42,213 bases of DNA from an uncultured Clostridia bacterium (GTDB taxonomy: Bacteria > Bacillota > Clostridia > Oscillospirales > Ruminococcaceae), in the NCBI GenBank assembly GCA_947625195.1, contig CANQNK010000019.1:1-42213 (forward strand). The letters run 5' to 3'. Shown here piece by piece: positions 1 through 6,127 of this stretch. The number at the start of each line of letters is the position of its first letter. Within the stretch, counting starts at the first letter, position 1. The notes under the pieces are model-generated. The model had not been told where the DNA came from. It made no database searches and saw nothing but the letters and a program-made list of their open reading frames with translations. The position numbers and the translations under genes were made by a program.

Positions 1-323
1 GATCTCAGCTCGTCGTTTGTTGATTTTGACGAATTAGGCAATCCTGATAAATTTTCAGTAGTATGAAACTCTGCTTTTTCATCGAACGTCTCCCCTGCTT
101 CGGTTTCGTCTTCGACAAGGTGATCTTCATTGTAGTACTCTTCGTTAAACTCTGTAACTAATTCATCATTAGATAGCAGATTGCCGTCTGAGGGGACGGT
201 TGGAGCAGGAACGGTATGAGTTTCTAAAAAATCTAAATCGTCAGCATTAACAATAAATGATGAAATAAAAAAAGAAGTAGCCAAAATGAAAGATATAGCT
301 ATACAAACTATTTTCTTTAACAT
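1..323 (-). CDS. Exported acidic protein, C-terminus beyond the window (candidate phage adsorption/minor coat protein)
   Basis: Partial gene: the ATG is at 323 and the frame stays open to base 1, giving 107 codons. An AGGAGTGG ribosome binding site precedes the start. The N-terminus is a typical signal peptide (MLKK, then a hydrophobic run, ending near NADD at about residue 28). The rest is very acidic and rich in Ser, Thr, Asn and Pro, without Cys, as in a linker or surface domain. It lies 36 bp downstream of the coat-like gene, where Ff phages encode the adsorption protein pIII; that role is inferred from position only. No family is recognised from the visible part. Confidence 0.6.
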   Translation of the reverse strand, partial: MLKKIVCIAISFILATSFFISSFIVNADDLDFLETHTVPAPTVPSDGNLLSNDELVTEFNEEYYNEDHLVEDETEAGETFDEKAEFHTTENLSGLPNSSKSTNDELR

Positions 324-359
324 TATGACCACTCCTATTAATTATTTTGCAGTTAAACT

Positions 360-551
360 TTAGCCTTTGGCAAATTTCTTAAAGAGCTTAACCGCAAGCG
401 TTGCTATTACGATAGTAGCGCAGATAGGCAAGACGATAGGTATAATATCTGAAATAGATGAAGTAACAGAAGATACCATATTCGTTATTGCAGTTGAAAT
501 AGAAGTCTGTGCAGCTTCTGCAGTAGCTTCAATAGTTGCAATCTGTGGCAT
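360..551 (-). CDS. Putative filamentous-phage major coat protein (pVIII-like)
   Basis: 63 aa in three parts: an amphipathic, Ala/Ser/Thr-rich N-terminal half with a few acidic residues (MPQIATIEATAEAAQ), a hydrophobic helix at about 37-54, and a short basic tail KLFKKFAKG. Ff pVIII has the same layout, with TIGIKLFKKFTSKAS at its C-terminus, and the shared KLFKKF lies in the region that contacts DNA inside the virion. No cleavable signal peptide is obvious, unlike Ff pVIII, so the primary product may insert directly. AGAAAGGAGG is the strongest ribosome binding site of this operon, as expected for the most abundant virion protein. Alternatives are a holin or a leaderless bacteriocin, but the phage-like gene order favours coat protein. 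Confidence 0.65.
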   Translation of the reverse strand: MPQIATIEATAEAAQTSISTAITNMVSSVTSSISDIIPIVLPICATIVIATLAVKLFKKFAKG

Positions 552-567
552 TGAACAAACCTCCTTT

Positions 568-846
568 CTACATTATGAATTTGATAATTGTCTTACAGAT
601 AAAGACAATAGCTATAACAACCAAAATGGTTATTAAACAAAATGCAGCCGCAAAAGACCACTTGAAAGTCTCTTGTGTATATGTCTCAATATTCTCAAGA
701 TGTCTCAAAGCATTTTGCTCGTATGTTGAAACAGTGGTTGTTTCTTCACTCCCCTGCCCTGAAGATTCTTTTGCAGAGCTGATAAGCGATGTACAACTCA
801 AAATTACAACGAATAAGAGAATCAAACAAGATAATGTTTTCTTCAT
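568..846 (-). CDS. Small exported protein with signal peptide and C-terminal TM helix (candidate minor coat protein)
   Basis: 92 aa. Residues 1-25 form a signal peptide (MKKTLSCLILLFVVILSC, cleavage likely after ISSA). A short acidic/polar stretch follows (ESSGQGSEETTTVSTYEQ), then an amphipathic segment, then a hydrophobic helix from about 65 to the end that finishes with KTIIKFIM. Its ATG overlaps the stop of the preceding gene by 4 bp (ATGA), so translation is probably coupled; no good separate ribosome binding site is seen. The coat-like gene follows after 16 bp. Size, topology and place fit a pVII/pIX-type minor coat protein of a filamentous phage, but no sequence family is recognised and a lipoprotein reading (Cys18) is also possible. 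Confidence 0.55.
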   Translation of the reverse strand: MKKTLSCLILLFVVILSCTSLISSAKESSGQGSEETTTVSTYEQNALRHLENIETYTQETFKWSFAAAFCLITILVVIAIVFICKTIIKFIM

Positions 847-1121
847 TGTTTGACAACCTGAATTGCTGTAAGCCGCACAGAGTTGCCAACCGGAGTATAA
901 ACCGGGACTATCTCCTTCTCAAGAAGCTCATCAGGTTTTTCAAAGCCTGTAAGTTTCTTAAAGTCAGAACGCTTGATTTTAAGCGTAGATGACCCAAGGC
1001 CGACGATATTTTCAAATGCGTCGGTAATGGTGTAAATCTTGATGTTATCGTATGATATAACATCGCCTTTGTCGTTTGTGAAATCTCCGTTTGAAAATTC
1101 GTACCCTATTACCTTTACCAT
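843..1121 (-). CDS. Small soluble protein in the position of an inovirus ssDNA-binding protein
   Basis: 92 aa, first gene of the leftward operon, with ribosome binding site AAGGAGG before ATG at 1121. It is predicted to be soluble and mostly beta: several short alternating strands (MVKVIGYEF, DNIKIYTITD, STLKIKRSDF, VRLTAIQVVK) separated by charged turns, no Cys, no TM helix. A small beta-rich protein directly upstream of the virion genes is where filamentous phages encode their single-stranded-DNA-binding protein (Ff pV). I do not recognise the family by sequence; the function is inferred from place, size and predicted strands. It would coat the phage single strand and prevent its conversion to double strand. 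Confidence 0.5.
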   Translation of the reverse strand: MVKVIGYEFSNGDFTNDKGDVISYDNIKIYTITDAFENIVGLGSSTLKIKRSDFKKLTGFEKPDELLEKEIVPVYTPVGNSVRLTAIQVVKQ

Positions 1122-1147
1122 AGTAATACCTCCTTAAATTATATTAA

Positions 1148-1161
1148 GTACATATTTGTAC
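1148..1161. promoter_or_regulatory. Operator candidate, inverted repeat GTACA-N4-TGTAC
   Basis: GTACATATTTGTAC is an inverted repeat with 5-bp arms. It contains the TTTGTAC half-site found twice more in the large palindrome at 1182-1208, and lies just downstream of the predicted leftward transcription start. Probably a second, weaker repressor site. Confidence 0.5.
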
Positions 1162-1169
1162 TATATACT

Positions 1170-1198
1170 ACTATACCCCATATTTGTACTATTGTCAA
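1170..1198 (-). promoter_or_regulatory. Leftward promoter for the phage structural operon
   Basis: On the minus strand, TTGACA (1198-1193) is separated by 17 nt from TATAGT (1175-1170). This is nearly a consensus vegetative promoter. Transcription should begin near 1163, leaving a leader of about 40 nt before the ATG at 1121. The -35 box sits at the centre of the 27-bp palindrome, so a bound repressor would block it. Confidence 0.7.
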
Positions 1199-1208
1199 TA
1201 GTACAAAT
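1182..1208. promoter_or_regulatory. Perfect 27-bp palindromic operator
   Basis: The left arm ATTTGTACTATTG (1182-1194) and right arm CAATAGTACAAAT (1196-1208) are exact reverse complements around a single T at 1195. The centre contains the -35 boxes of both divergent promoters. It is the natural binding site for the HTH protein encoded at 1230, which could repress the structural operon and control its own synthesis. Confidence 0.75.
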
Positions 1209-1220
1209 TGATACTATGAT
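1192..1220 (+). promoter_or_regulatory. Rightward promoter for the repressor gene
   Basis: TTGTCA (1192-1197), 17-nt spacer, TATGAT (1215-1220). The predicted start of transcription, about 1226-1228, is only 2-4 nt before the ATG at 1230, so an mRNA from here would be essentially leaderless, as known for lambda cI mRNA from PRM. Confidence 0.6.
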
Positions 1221-1229
1221 ATAATTTGT

Positions 1230-1487
1230 ATGAATAAACAAAAAAAGGATGTGATTATTATTAAATATTACCAAAGATTACGAGATTTAAGAGAAGATAG
1301 AGAATTACTACAAAAAGATATAGCACAAGTATTAGATACATCACAAAAACAATATTCCCGATGGGAAATAGGCGAGCAAGAATTACCAATGCACAACTTT
1401 ATAAAACTAGCTTTATTTTACGATGTATCACTAGACTATTTAGCAGGGCTAACAAACAAAAAGCATAGCTACAAGGAGTGGAGGTGA
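1230..1487 (+). CDS. Cro/CI-type (XRE family) HTH repressor of the phage-like element
   Basis: 85 aa as annotated. A single HTH_3 domain covers nearly all of it: RLRDLRED, then the helix-turn-helix (QKDIAQVLDTSQKQYSRWE), then the typical ending IKLALFYDVSLDYLAGLTN. There is no second oligomerisation or peptidase domain, so induction by RecA-type cleavage is unlikely. It probably binds the palindromes just upstream. The start is uncertain. ATG at 1230 would give a near-leaderless message. However, AAGGATGTGAT at 1245-1255 is an excellent ribosome binding site placed before a run of ATT codons (1254-1262), and relatives in this family usually begin at the equivalent of Lys12. A non-AUG (ATT) start giving about 75 aa is therefore possible. 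Confidence 0.85.
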   Translation: MNKQKKDVIIIKYYQRLRDLREDRELLQKDIAQVLDTSQKQYSRWEIGEQELPMHNFIKLALFYDVSLDYLAGLTNKKHSYKEWR

Positions 1488-1491
1488 GAAT

Positions 1492-1686
1492 ATGTACAAA
1501 TTAGACATAATTAACAACTTGATAACAAGAGCACCAATTATTTTAGCGCTAATATTTCTAATAATTATTGTTTTACTTATTGGAATTTATTACAATCTGC
1601 ATAAAACAAAAGAGTTGATGAAGATAAATAACGAGATCCTGAGGGACATAAAAGAAAAAACCCCCTTAAGGGATGATAAAGAATAG
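1492..1686 (+). CDS. Small single-pass membrane protein
   Basis: 64 aa, starting 4 bp after the repressor stop and preceded by AAGGAGTGGAGGTGA, so co-transcribed with it. The N-terminus (MYKLDIINNLITR) is followed by one hydrophobic helix at about 15-34 and a charged, probably cytoplasmic tail (HKTKELMKINNEILRDIKEK). No family is recognised. In a prophage, a small membrane protein next to the repressor may act in immunity or superinfection exclusion, but nothing in the sequence proves this. Its last codons contain the first of the two CCCCTTAAGGGAT repeats. Confidence 0.6.
   Translation: MYKLDIINNLITRAPIILALIFLIIIVLLIGIYYNLHKTKELMKINNEILRDIKEKTPLRDDKE
1662..1674. repeat. 13-bp direct repeat, copy 1 (contains palindrome CCCTTAAGGG)
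   Basis: CCCCTTAAGGGAT, inside the 3' end of the small membrane protein gene. An identical copy is at 1772-1784. The two copies bracket the large stem-loop at 1686-1758. Confidence 0.7.
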
Positions 1687-1758
1687 CACATAAAAAATAA
1701 AAACTGTCAAGGTTGAAGTGAACGGCTGCGCCGACCTTGACAGTTTATTTTTATGTGC
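1686..1758 (+). terminator. Large A/T-flanked stem-loop: terminator, possibly also a phage packaging or origin signal
   Basis: The left arm (1686-1713, starting GCACATAAAAAATAAAA and ending CTGTCAAGGT) pairs with the right arm (1734-1758, ACCTTGACAG ... TTTTTATGTGC), apart from three extra A residues on the left. The loop contains an inner CGGC-TGC-GCCG hairpin (1723-1733). The core ACTGTCAAGGT/ACCTTGACAGT with A-rich upstream and T-rich downstream flanks fits a bidirectional intrinsic terminator for the repressor operon. The length and inner hairpin also recall inovirus packaging hairpins. Confidence 0.7.
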
Positions 1759-1771
1759 TTATGGCAATTAT

Positions 1772-1784
1772 CCCCTTAAGGGAT
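1772..1784. repeat. 13-bp direct repeat, copy 2
   Basis: CCCCTTAAGGGAT, identical to 1662-1674 and 110 bp from it. It lies outside any gene. It may be a recombination core, a replication-protein site, or a duplicated terminator flank. Confidence 0.7.
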
Positions 1785-1901
1785 ATTTTGTTAAATGTTA
1801 AAACAAGAAACCGAGACCCAATTTTTATTTAGTGAATATTTCTATTTAAATTATATAACGAAATGGCTGGATTGTCAAGTGGTACCCTGCCGTTATAAAA
1901 A

Positions 1902-1931
1902 AGCCGCTTGACATATAATCGTCAAACGGCT
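1902..1931 (-). terminator. Intrinsic terminator of the mutS2 operon
   Basis: On the minus strand, just past the mutS2 stop, AGCCGTTTGAC and GTCAAGCGGCT form an 11-bp stem (one G-U pair) around an 8-nt loop, followed by TTTTTTAT. Confidence 0.85.
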
Positions 1932-1935
1932 GGTT

Positions 1936-4305
1936 TCATTTGAGTTCCGCAATTGTGACACCGTCTTCACCTTCTCCGTACAGACCTCTGCGGAAGGATT
2001 GAACCTGCTTATGCCTCTTCAAATGTGCTCGCACAGCATTTTTCAGAACACCTGTGCCTTTCCCGTGAATAATCGTTATTACGCCTATTCCTGACATAAC
2101 TGCGTTGTCAATAAATGAATCAAGCTCGTAAAGCCCATCATCTACGGCGTAACCTCTGATGTCAAGCTCCATTTTAACATCTCGCTCTGCTCTGCTGACA
2201 ATTCCCTTTTTGGAAATACTTCCGCTGTTAAAGGTAACTTTTTCTGTTTCGATAACTTTAAGCTTAGCAGAGCTTATTTTTGTTTTCATAATTCCCGCCT
2301 GAACCATACACATTCCGTTAGAATCAGGAGCCGATAAAACAACACCTTTTTTATTTGTATCGACCAGCAGTACTGTGTCGCCTTTTTTTATGTCAAAATT
2401 AGGTTTTAATTCAGCATCAGTCACCGGATTTGCATTCCTGTACATTCTGTTAAGCGATGATTTAACATTTGATTTTGCGCGAATAAAATTCTCCTCAAAC
2501 TGAGCCTTGTTCTTATCTTTTCTTACTTTATTAAGCTCTTCGATAATTGCATCAGATTCTCTTGTTACGCGCTTGACAATGTTGTTAGCTTCAAGCCTTG
2601 CTTTTGATAGTATATCTTCCCTGTCTGCATCCAGACGCTCTTTTTGCAGTTTAAGTTCTAGCTTATAAGCTTCTGCTTCTTCCTTAAGCTTCTGCATCTC
2701 TTTCAAACTTTCCTGCGCTTCAAACTGTGCCTTTTCAAGTTGATCCAGAACATTCTCAAAACGCATTGAATCCTCGTTTAAAAGAGATTTAGCATACGAA
2801 ATTATTTCATCATCAACACCTAGCCTTGAGGAAATTTCAAACGCATTCGATTTTCCGGGAGAACCTATTATAAGACGATAGGTCGGCGAAAGCGTTTTCA
2901 CATTAAACTCACAGGAGGCATTTTCTACTGAAGCTGTGTCAATCGCATACATTTTAAGCTCATGAAAGTGAGTTGTAACCACCGTTTTAGCGTTGTTGCT
3001 CCTGAGCTTTTCAACCATTGCGACCGCAAGAGCAGCACCTTCGACAGGGTCTGTTCCAGAGCCTACCTCGTCAAGCAGGACAAGAGAATTATCATCAGCC
3101 GTACCTACAATATTGTTTACATTGCTGATGTGAGATGAGAAAGTTGAAAGATTTTGCTCAATAGACTGATTGTCGCCTATGTCAACAAGTATATTTTTAA
3201 ACACCGAGACCACACTGCCGTCTGATACGGGTATCAGCATACCGCACATCGTCATAAGCGTTAAAAGTCCGACCGTTTTCAAAATTACCGTCTTGCCGCC
3301 CGTATTAGGTCCGGTTATTACTAAGGTATTGTAATCGTATCCCAAAGAAAAATCAATTGGCACTACCTTATCCTTGTCAATCAGGGGATGCCGTGCCTTT
3401 TTTAACGTTATTTTGCCGTTGTCTGCAATCTTTGGAGCGCAGGCATTCATTTTTGCTGCAAGGTTTGCTTTTGCAAAGTACAGATTAAGCTTTACTATTG
3501 CTTTAAAGCTCGACTTGATCTGCTCGCTGTTATCTGCGATTTTCTCAGAGAAACCTTTCAGTATTCTTTGAATTTCCTCCTGTTCCCTTCCCTTTAAGAT
3601 TGCAATCTCATTATTTGCCTCCACGATCTGCATGGGTTCTACAAATACGGTCGAGCCTGTGGCGGAGGTTGCGTGAATAAGTCCGGGAACATTTGATTTT
3701 TGTTCCGTCTTAACGGGAAGAACGTATCTGCCGTCACGGATTGTAACAATATTATCCTGTAAATATTTCTGGACCGTACTGCTTTTTATCATCTTTTCAA
3801 GACCGTCACGAATTTTTGCACCTTGACGAGTAATGCTGCGTCTTATTGACATAAGCTCATCGCTCGCATCGTCCGCCATTTCATCCTCGGAAATTATGGC
3901 GCTTGATATCCTTTTAGAAACTTGTGAAAGATCAAACAGCGCTTCAAAAAGATAGTCAAGCTTAATTTTTTCCTCCTTGACCTCCTCTCTCCATAAGAGA
4001 AGCTCGCAGGAATTTTTAAGTATCCTGTTTATGAATATAAGCTCCTCCATTGAAAGAATTCCGCCGTTTTTAGCTCTGTTTATAGAATCATCCATATTTA
4101 CAACGTCTGTAAAATACGGAGTGCCGAAGCGTGCTGACAGAGAAAAAGCCTCGCTTGTTTTTGAAAGCTCAGACTTAACTGTTACTATGTCATTATCCGG
4201 CTTTAATAATAAAGCCATTTCTTTTGTATAAGAATTTGAACACTCTTTTTCAAGAAGCGACAGTATTTTATGTAATTCAAGAGTCTGATAATTGATATTA
4301 TCCAC
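1936..4305 (-). CDS. mutS2: MutS2 (endonuclease/ribosome-collision ATPase with Smr domain)
   Basis: 789 aa, normal length for MutS2. It lacks the mismatch-binding N-terminal domain of MutS and has the MutS core and lever (about 1-300), the ABC ATPase with Walker A GPNTGGKT (332-339), signature DNQSIEQNLSTFSSH (378-392) and Walker B LVLLDE, then a long coiled coil (about 515-625) and a C-terminal Smr nuclease domain (about 712-789) with LDIRG and HGKGTG. In Firmicutes MutS2 acts on branched DNA and, as shown in Bacillus, on collided ribosomes, not in mismatch repair. The start is GTG with GGAGG 5 nt upstream, overlapping the end of recO by 8 bp. It is the last gene of the recO-era block and the host gene next to the phage-like element. 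Confidence 0.97.
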   Translation of the reverse strand: MDNINYQTLELHKILSLLEKECSNSYTKEMALLLKPDNDIVTVKSELSKTSEAFSLSARFGTPYFTDVVNMDDSINRAKNGGILSMEELIFINRILKNSCELLLWREEVKEEKIKLDYLFEALFDLSQVSKRISSAIISEDEMADDASDELMSIRRSITRQGAKIRDGLEKMIKSSTVQKYLQDNIVTIRDGRYVLPVKTEQKSNVPGLIHATSATGSTVFVEPMQIVEANNEIAILKGREQEEIQRILKGFSEKIADNSEQIKSSFKAIVKLNLYFAKANLAAKMNACAPKIADNGKITLKKARHPLIDKDKVVPIDFSLGYDYNTLVITGPNTGGKTVILKTVGLLTLMTMCGMLIPVSDGSVVSVFKNILVDIGDNQSIEQNLSTFSSHISNVNNIVGTADDNSLVLLDEVGSGTDPVEGAALAVAMVEKLRSNNAKTVVTTHFHELKMYAIDTASVENASCEFNVKTLSPTYRLIIGSPGKSNAFEISSRLGVDDEIISYAKSLLNEDSMRFENVLDQLEKAQFEAQESLKEMQKLKEEAEAYKLELKLQKERLDADREDILSKARLEANNIVKRVTRESDAIIEELNKVRKDKNKAQFEENFIRAKSNVKSSLNRMYRNANPVTDAELKPNFDIKKGDTVLLVDTNKKGVVLSAPDSNGMCMVQAGIMKTKISSAKLKVIETEKVTFNSGSISKKGIVSRAERDVKMELDIRGYAVDDGLYELDSFIDNAVMSGIGVITIIHGKGTGVLKNAVRAHLKRHKQVQSFRRGLYGEGEDGVTIAELK

Positions 4306-5065
4306 TGTTTCCTCCTTGCATAAGTAAGCTCTTATAATAGCTTAAGGTGTTAAAGCTTTTGTTAAAATGTGCAAGCACATATTTTTCTGTTATCTCTGAA
4401 ACGGATTTTTCAAGTGCGCCTGAGGTTTTAAAATTATAAAGCTTGTCAAAATCCGACAGCGCAATATAACGAAGCACGTGAAGCTCGCTGTCGTTTATCC
4501 TGACAGTATTGCAGCCGATCTCTCCATTAAAACACCTGTCGCAGTAAAGTTTTCCGTTTAGAATGTCAAAAAACATCGAATTAGAGCGAAATTCATAGCA
4601 CTCACAGCATCCGATAAGTCCGGGCATAAGACCTATTTCGCAAAGCAGTCTGAATTCAAACAACGGCTTTAAAAAAGCACAGCTGCGTTTTCCGTTGTTA
4701 AGAAAATACAGTGTGTTGAGCAAAAGCTTTAATATATTCTCACACGGCATACCCGATGGCACCGAATACCGCAAAAGCTCTGAAAAATACGATGCAAGTG
4801 CAAGACTTTCGATGTCCGTTCCTATGTTAAAAAAGCTGGAAATTATCTCGCTTGAATTTAAGTAATATCTGTCCGAACGCTGACTGAAGCAAAGCTTTGA
4901 ATATGAAAAAAGCTGCGTTGAGCCTGCGTTTTTTGAATTAAGCTTTCTTGCACCCTTTGCACATATAGAAATAATTCCCATATCACCGGTAAGTACATCT
5001 ATAAACTTGTCGTTTTCACCCTGCGCGCGCTCTTTTAAGACAACTCCGTTAGTCGTTATCAGCAT
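4298..5065 (-). CDS. recO: DNA repair protein RecO
   Basis: 255 aa. RecO anneals complementary strands and loads RecA with RecR on SSB-coated gaps. An N-terminal OB fold (LITTNGVVLKERAQGENDK, about 1-80) is followed by an all-helical domain and a zinc site with Cys153/Cys156 (CCEC) and Cys175/Cys178 (CDRC). The start is ATG with AAAAGGAG upstream; this ribosome binding site lies within the end of the yqzL-like gene, which overlaps recO by 17 bp. The stop lies inside mutS2, so the two are likely translationally coupled. The order era-yqzL-recO is the usual one in Firmicutes. Confidence 0.95.
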   Translation of the reverse strand: MLITTNGVVLKERAQGENDKFIDVLTGDMGIISICAKGARKLNSKNAGSTQLFSYSKLCFSQRSDRYYLNSSEIISSFFNIGTDIESLALASYFSELLRYSVPSGMPCENILKLLLNTLYFLNNGKRSCAFLKPLFEFRLLCEIGLMPGLIGCCECYEFRSNSMFFDILNGKLYCDRCFNGEIGCNTVRINDSELHVLRYIALSDFDKLYNFKTSGALEKSVSEITEKYVLAHFNKSFNTLSYYKSLLMQGGNSG

Positions 5066-5159
5066 CTGTCGTTTCTCCTTTTAAACTATCGCGCTCTTCG
5101 CAATACTTTAAGTAATCGGCTATTTTTCCTGTTTTGTAAAAAATCTGCCAGCTGTTCAT
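5049..5159 (-). CDS. YqzL-like small protein between era and recO
   Basis: 36 aa: begins MNSWQIFYKTGKIADYLKY and ends GETTDADND. The pattern W-x-hydrophobic-F-x-x-T-G-x-hydrophobic-x-x-Y-L matches the YqzL family, a tiny conserved protein of unknown role encoded between era and recO in Bacillus and many Clostridia. The ATG at 5159 is preceded by GAGGTGAT, which lies in the 3' arm of a hairpin (5168-5190). Its 3' end overlaps the recO start in another frame and carries the recO ribosome binding site, so it may couple recO translation. Confidence 0.75.
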   Translation of the reverse strand: MNSWQIFYKTGKIADYLKYCEERDSLKGETTDADND

Positions 5160-5167
5160 TCGCTATC

Positions 5168-5190
5168 ACCTCAAAAATATTTTTTGAGGT
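5168..5190 (-). promoter_or_regulatory. Hairpin covering the yqzL ribosome binding site
   Basis: ACCTCAAAAA (5168-5177) and TTTTTGAGGT (5181-5190) are perfect inverted repeats with a TAT loop. On the minus-strand mRNA the downstream arm ends in GAGGU, part of the GAGGUGAU ribosome binding site of the next gene, so folding would hide it. It is not followed by a T-run, so a terminator is less likely. Confidence 0.45.
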
Positions 5191-5216
5191 CTTGACGCTT
5201 TTATTAGTGGAAAAAT

Positions 5217-6119
5217 TTATTTAGAGGACAGCCCGAAATTTTTAATAAGCCCTTCCTTATTTCTCCAGTCCTCTTTTACCTTTACCCAGCACTTTAATCC
5301 TACTTTAATTCTGAAAAAGTCCTCCAAGTCTTTGCGGGCTGCTTGTCCTATTCTCTTTAGCATTGAGCCATTTTTGCCGATGATTATACCCTTGTGTGAA
5401 TCCCTTTCGCAGTAAATTACGGCGTCTATATCCATAACTGCTTCTCCGCGTCTGTTATCGTGTTCGTCTACGCTTTCGATTCCAACTGCAATTCCGTGAG
5501 GGATCTCATCATCTAAGCACCTAAGAGCTTTTTCACGTATTTTTTCTGCAATCAGAGCTTTTTCTGGCTGATCTGTTATTTTGTCGTCCGGAAAGTAATG
5601 AGGCCCTTCTTGAGCGTTGTTTTTCAAAAATTCCATAACTATATCAATTCCGTCCTTAAAATGTACGCTTACCGGCACAACCTCGGCAAAATCATACAGC
5701 GAAGAATACTCTGCTATCCGACTGGCGAGGGTTTTCTTATCAACCAAATCAATTTTATTTATACAAAGCATAACCTTAGCAGATCTGCGGTCAATTCCTG
5801 AAAGCAGATTTATTTCGTTATCGTTTACAGACTTTGAAGCATCGGTCACAAAAATAATTATATCGGCACCGCTCATACCATCGTTTATTGCGCTGACCAT
5901 ATGCTCTGAAAGCTTTGTCTTTGCTTTATGCATACCCGGTGTATCAATAAAAGCAATCTGAGTATCTCCGCTTGTAAGCACTCCCGTTATTTTGGTCCTG
6001 GTCGTCTGAGGCTTTGCGCTTACAGCTGCTATTTTTTCTCCGACGAGTGCATTTAAAAGCGATGACTTTCCTGTATTTGCTCTGCCGATTATAGTGACAA
6101 ATGCGCTTTTTTGTGACAT
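5217..6119 (-). CDS. era: GTPase Era, 30S ribosome assembly
   Basis: 300 aa, full length. GTPase domain with G1 GRANTGKS (12-19), G3 DTPG (59-62) and G4 NKID (121-124); switch region QTTRTK. The C-terminal KH domain has IIIGKNGSMLKRIG, which binds the 3' end of 16S rRNA. Era helps mature the small subunit and works with YbeY, whose gene lies 8 bp upstream in the same direction. The dgkA and cdd genes often found between ybeY and era in Bacillus are absent here. ATG start with a weak ribosome binding site (AGAGGTT), suggesting coupling to ybeY. Confidence 0.97.
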   Translation of the reverse strand: MSQKSAFVTIIGRANTGKSSLLNALVGEKIAAVSAKPQTTRTKITGVLTSGDTQIAFIDTPGMHKAKTKLSEHMVSAINDGMSGADIIIFVTDASKSVNDNEINLLSGIDRRSAKVMLCINKIDLVDKKTLASRIAEYSSLYDFAEVVPVSVHFKDGIDIVMEFLKNNAQEGPHYFPDDKITDQPEKALIAEKIREKALRCLDDEIPHGIAVGIESVDEHDNRRGEAVMDIDAVIYCERDSHKGIIIGKNGSMLKRIGQAARKDLEDFFRIKVGLKCWVKVKEDWRNKEGLIKNFGLSSK

Positions 6120-6127
6120 AATAACCT

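Larger units (their letters stand above)
1..1784. mobile_element. End of an integrated inovirus-like (filamentous phage) element, truncated by the window
   Basis: Six small genes unlike the rest of the window sit here: a leftward set of four and a divergent repressor plus a small membrane protein. The 63-aa protein at 360-551 has the architecture and basic C-terminus of the filamentous-phage major coat protein. The leftward order (small soluble protein, exported one-TM protein, coat protein, exported acidic protein) matches the Ff order V, VII/IX, VIII, III. Codon use is visibly more AT-rich than in mutS2 next door. The replication protein and the Zot/pI ATPase, which would settle the identity, would lie left of base 1. 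No integrase or clear attachment site is visible. The right boundary, placed at the second 13-bp repeat, is a guess; it could lie anywhere up to about 1890. Confidence 0.6.

Noticed and set aside
1838-1868. A dif-like (XerC/XerD) site as phage attachment point
   Set aside because: TTATATAACGA resembles a XerD arm at 7 of 11 positions and ATTTCTAT a XerC arm, but the spacing is 3 bp short of the 28-bp dif, and the region is so AT-rich that such matches are expected by chance.
1860-1885. A degenerate copy of the mutS2 terminator sequence (GGCTGGATTGTCAAGTGG)
   Set aside because: It shares only short pieces with 1902-1931 and forms no convincing stem; probably chance.
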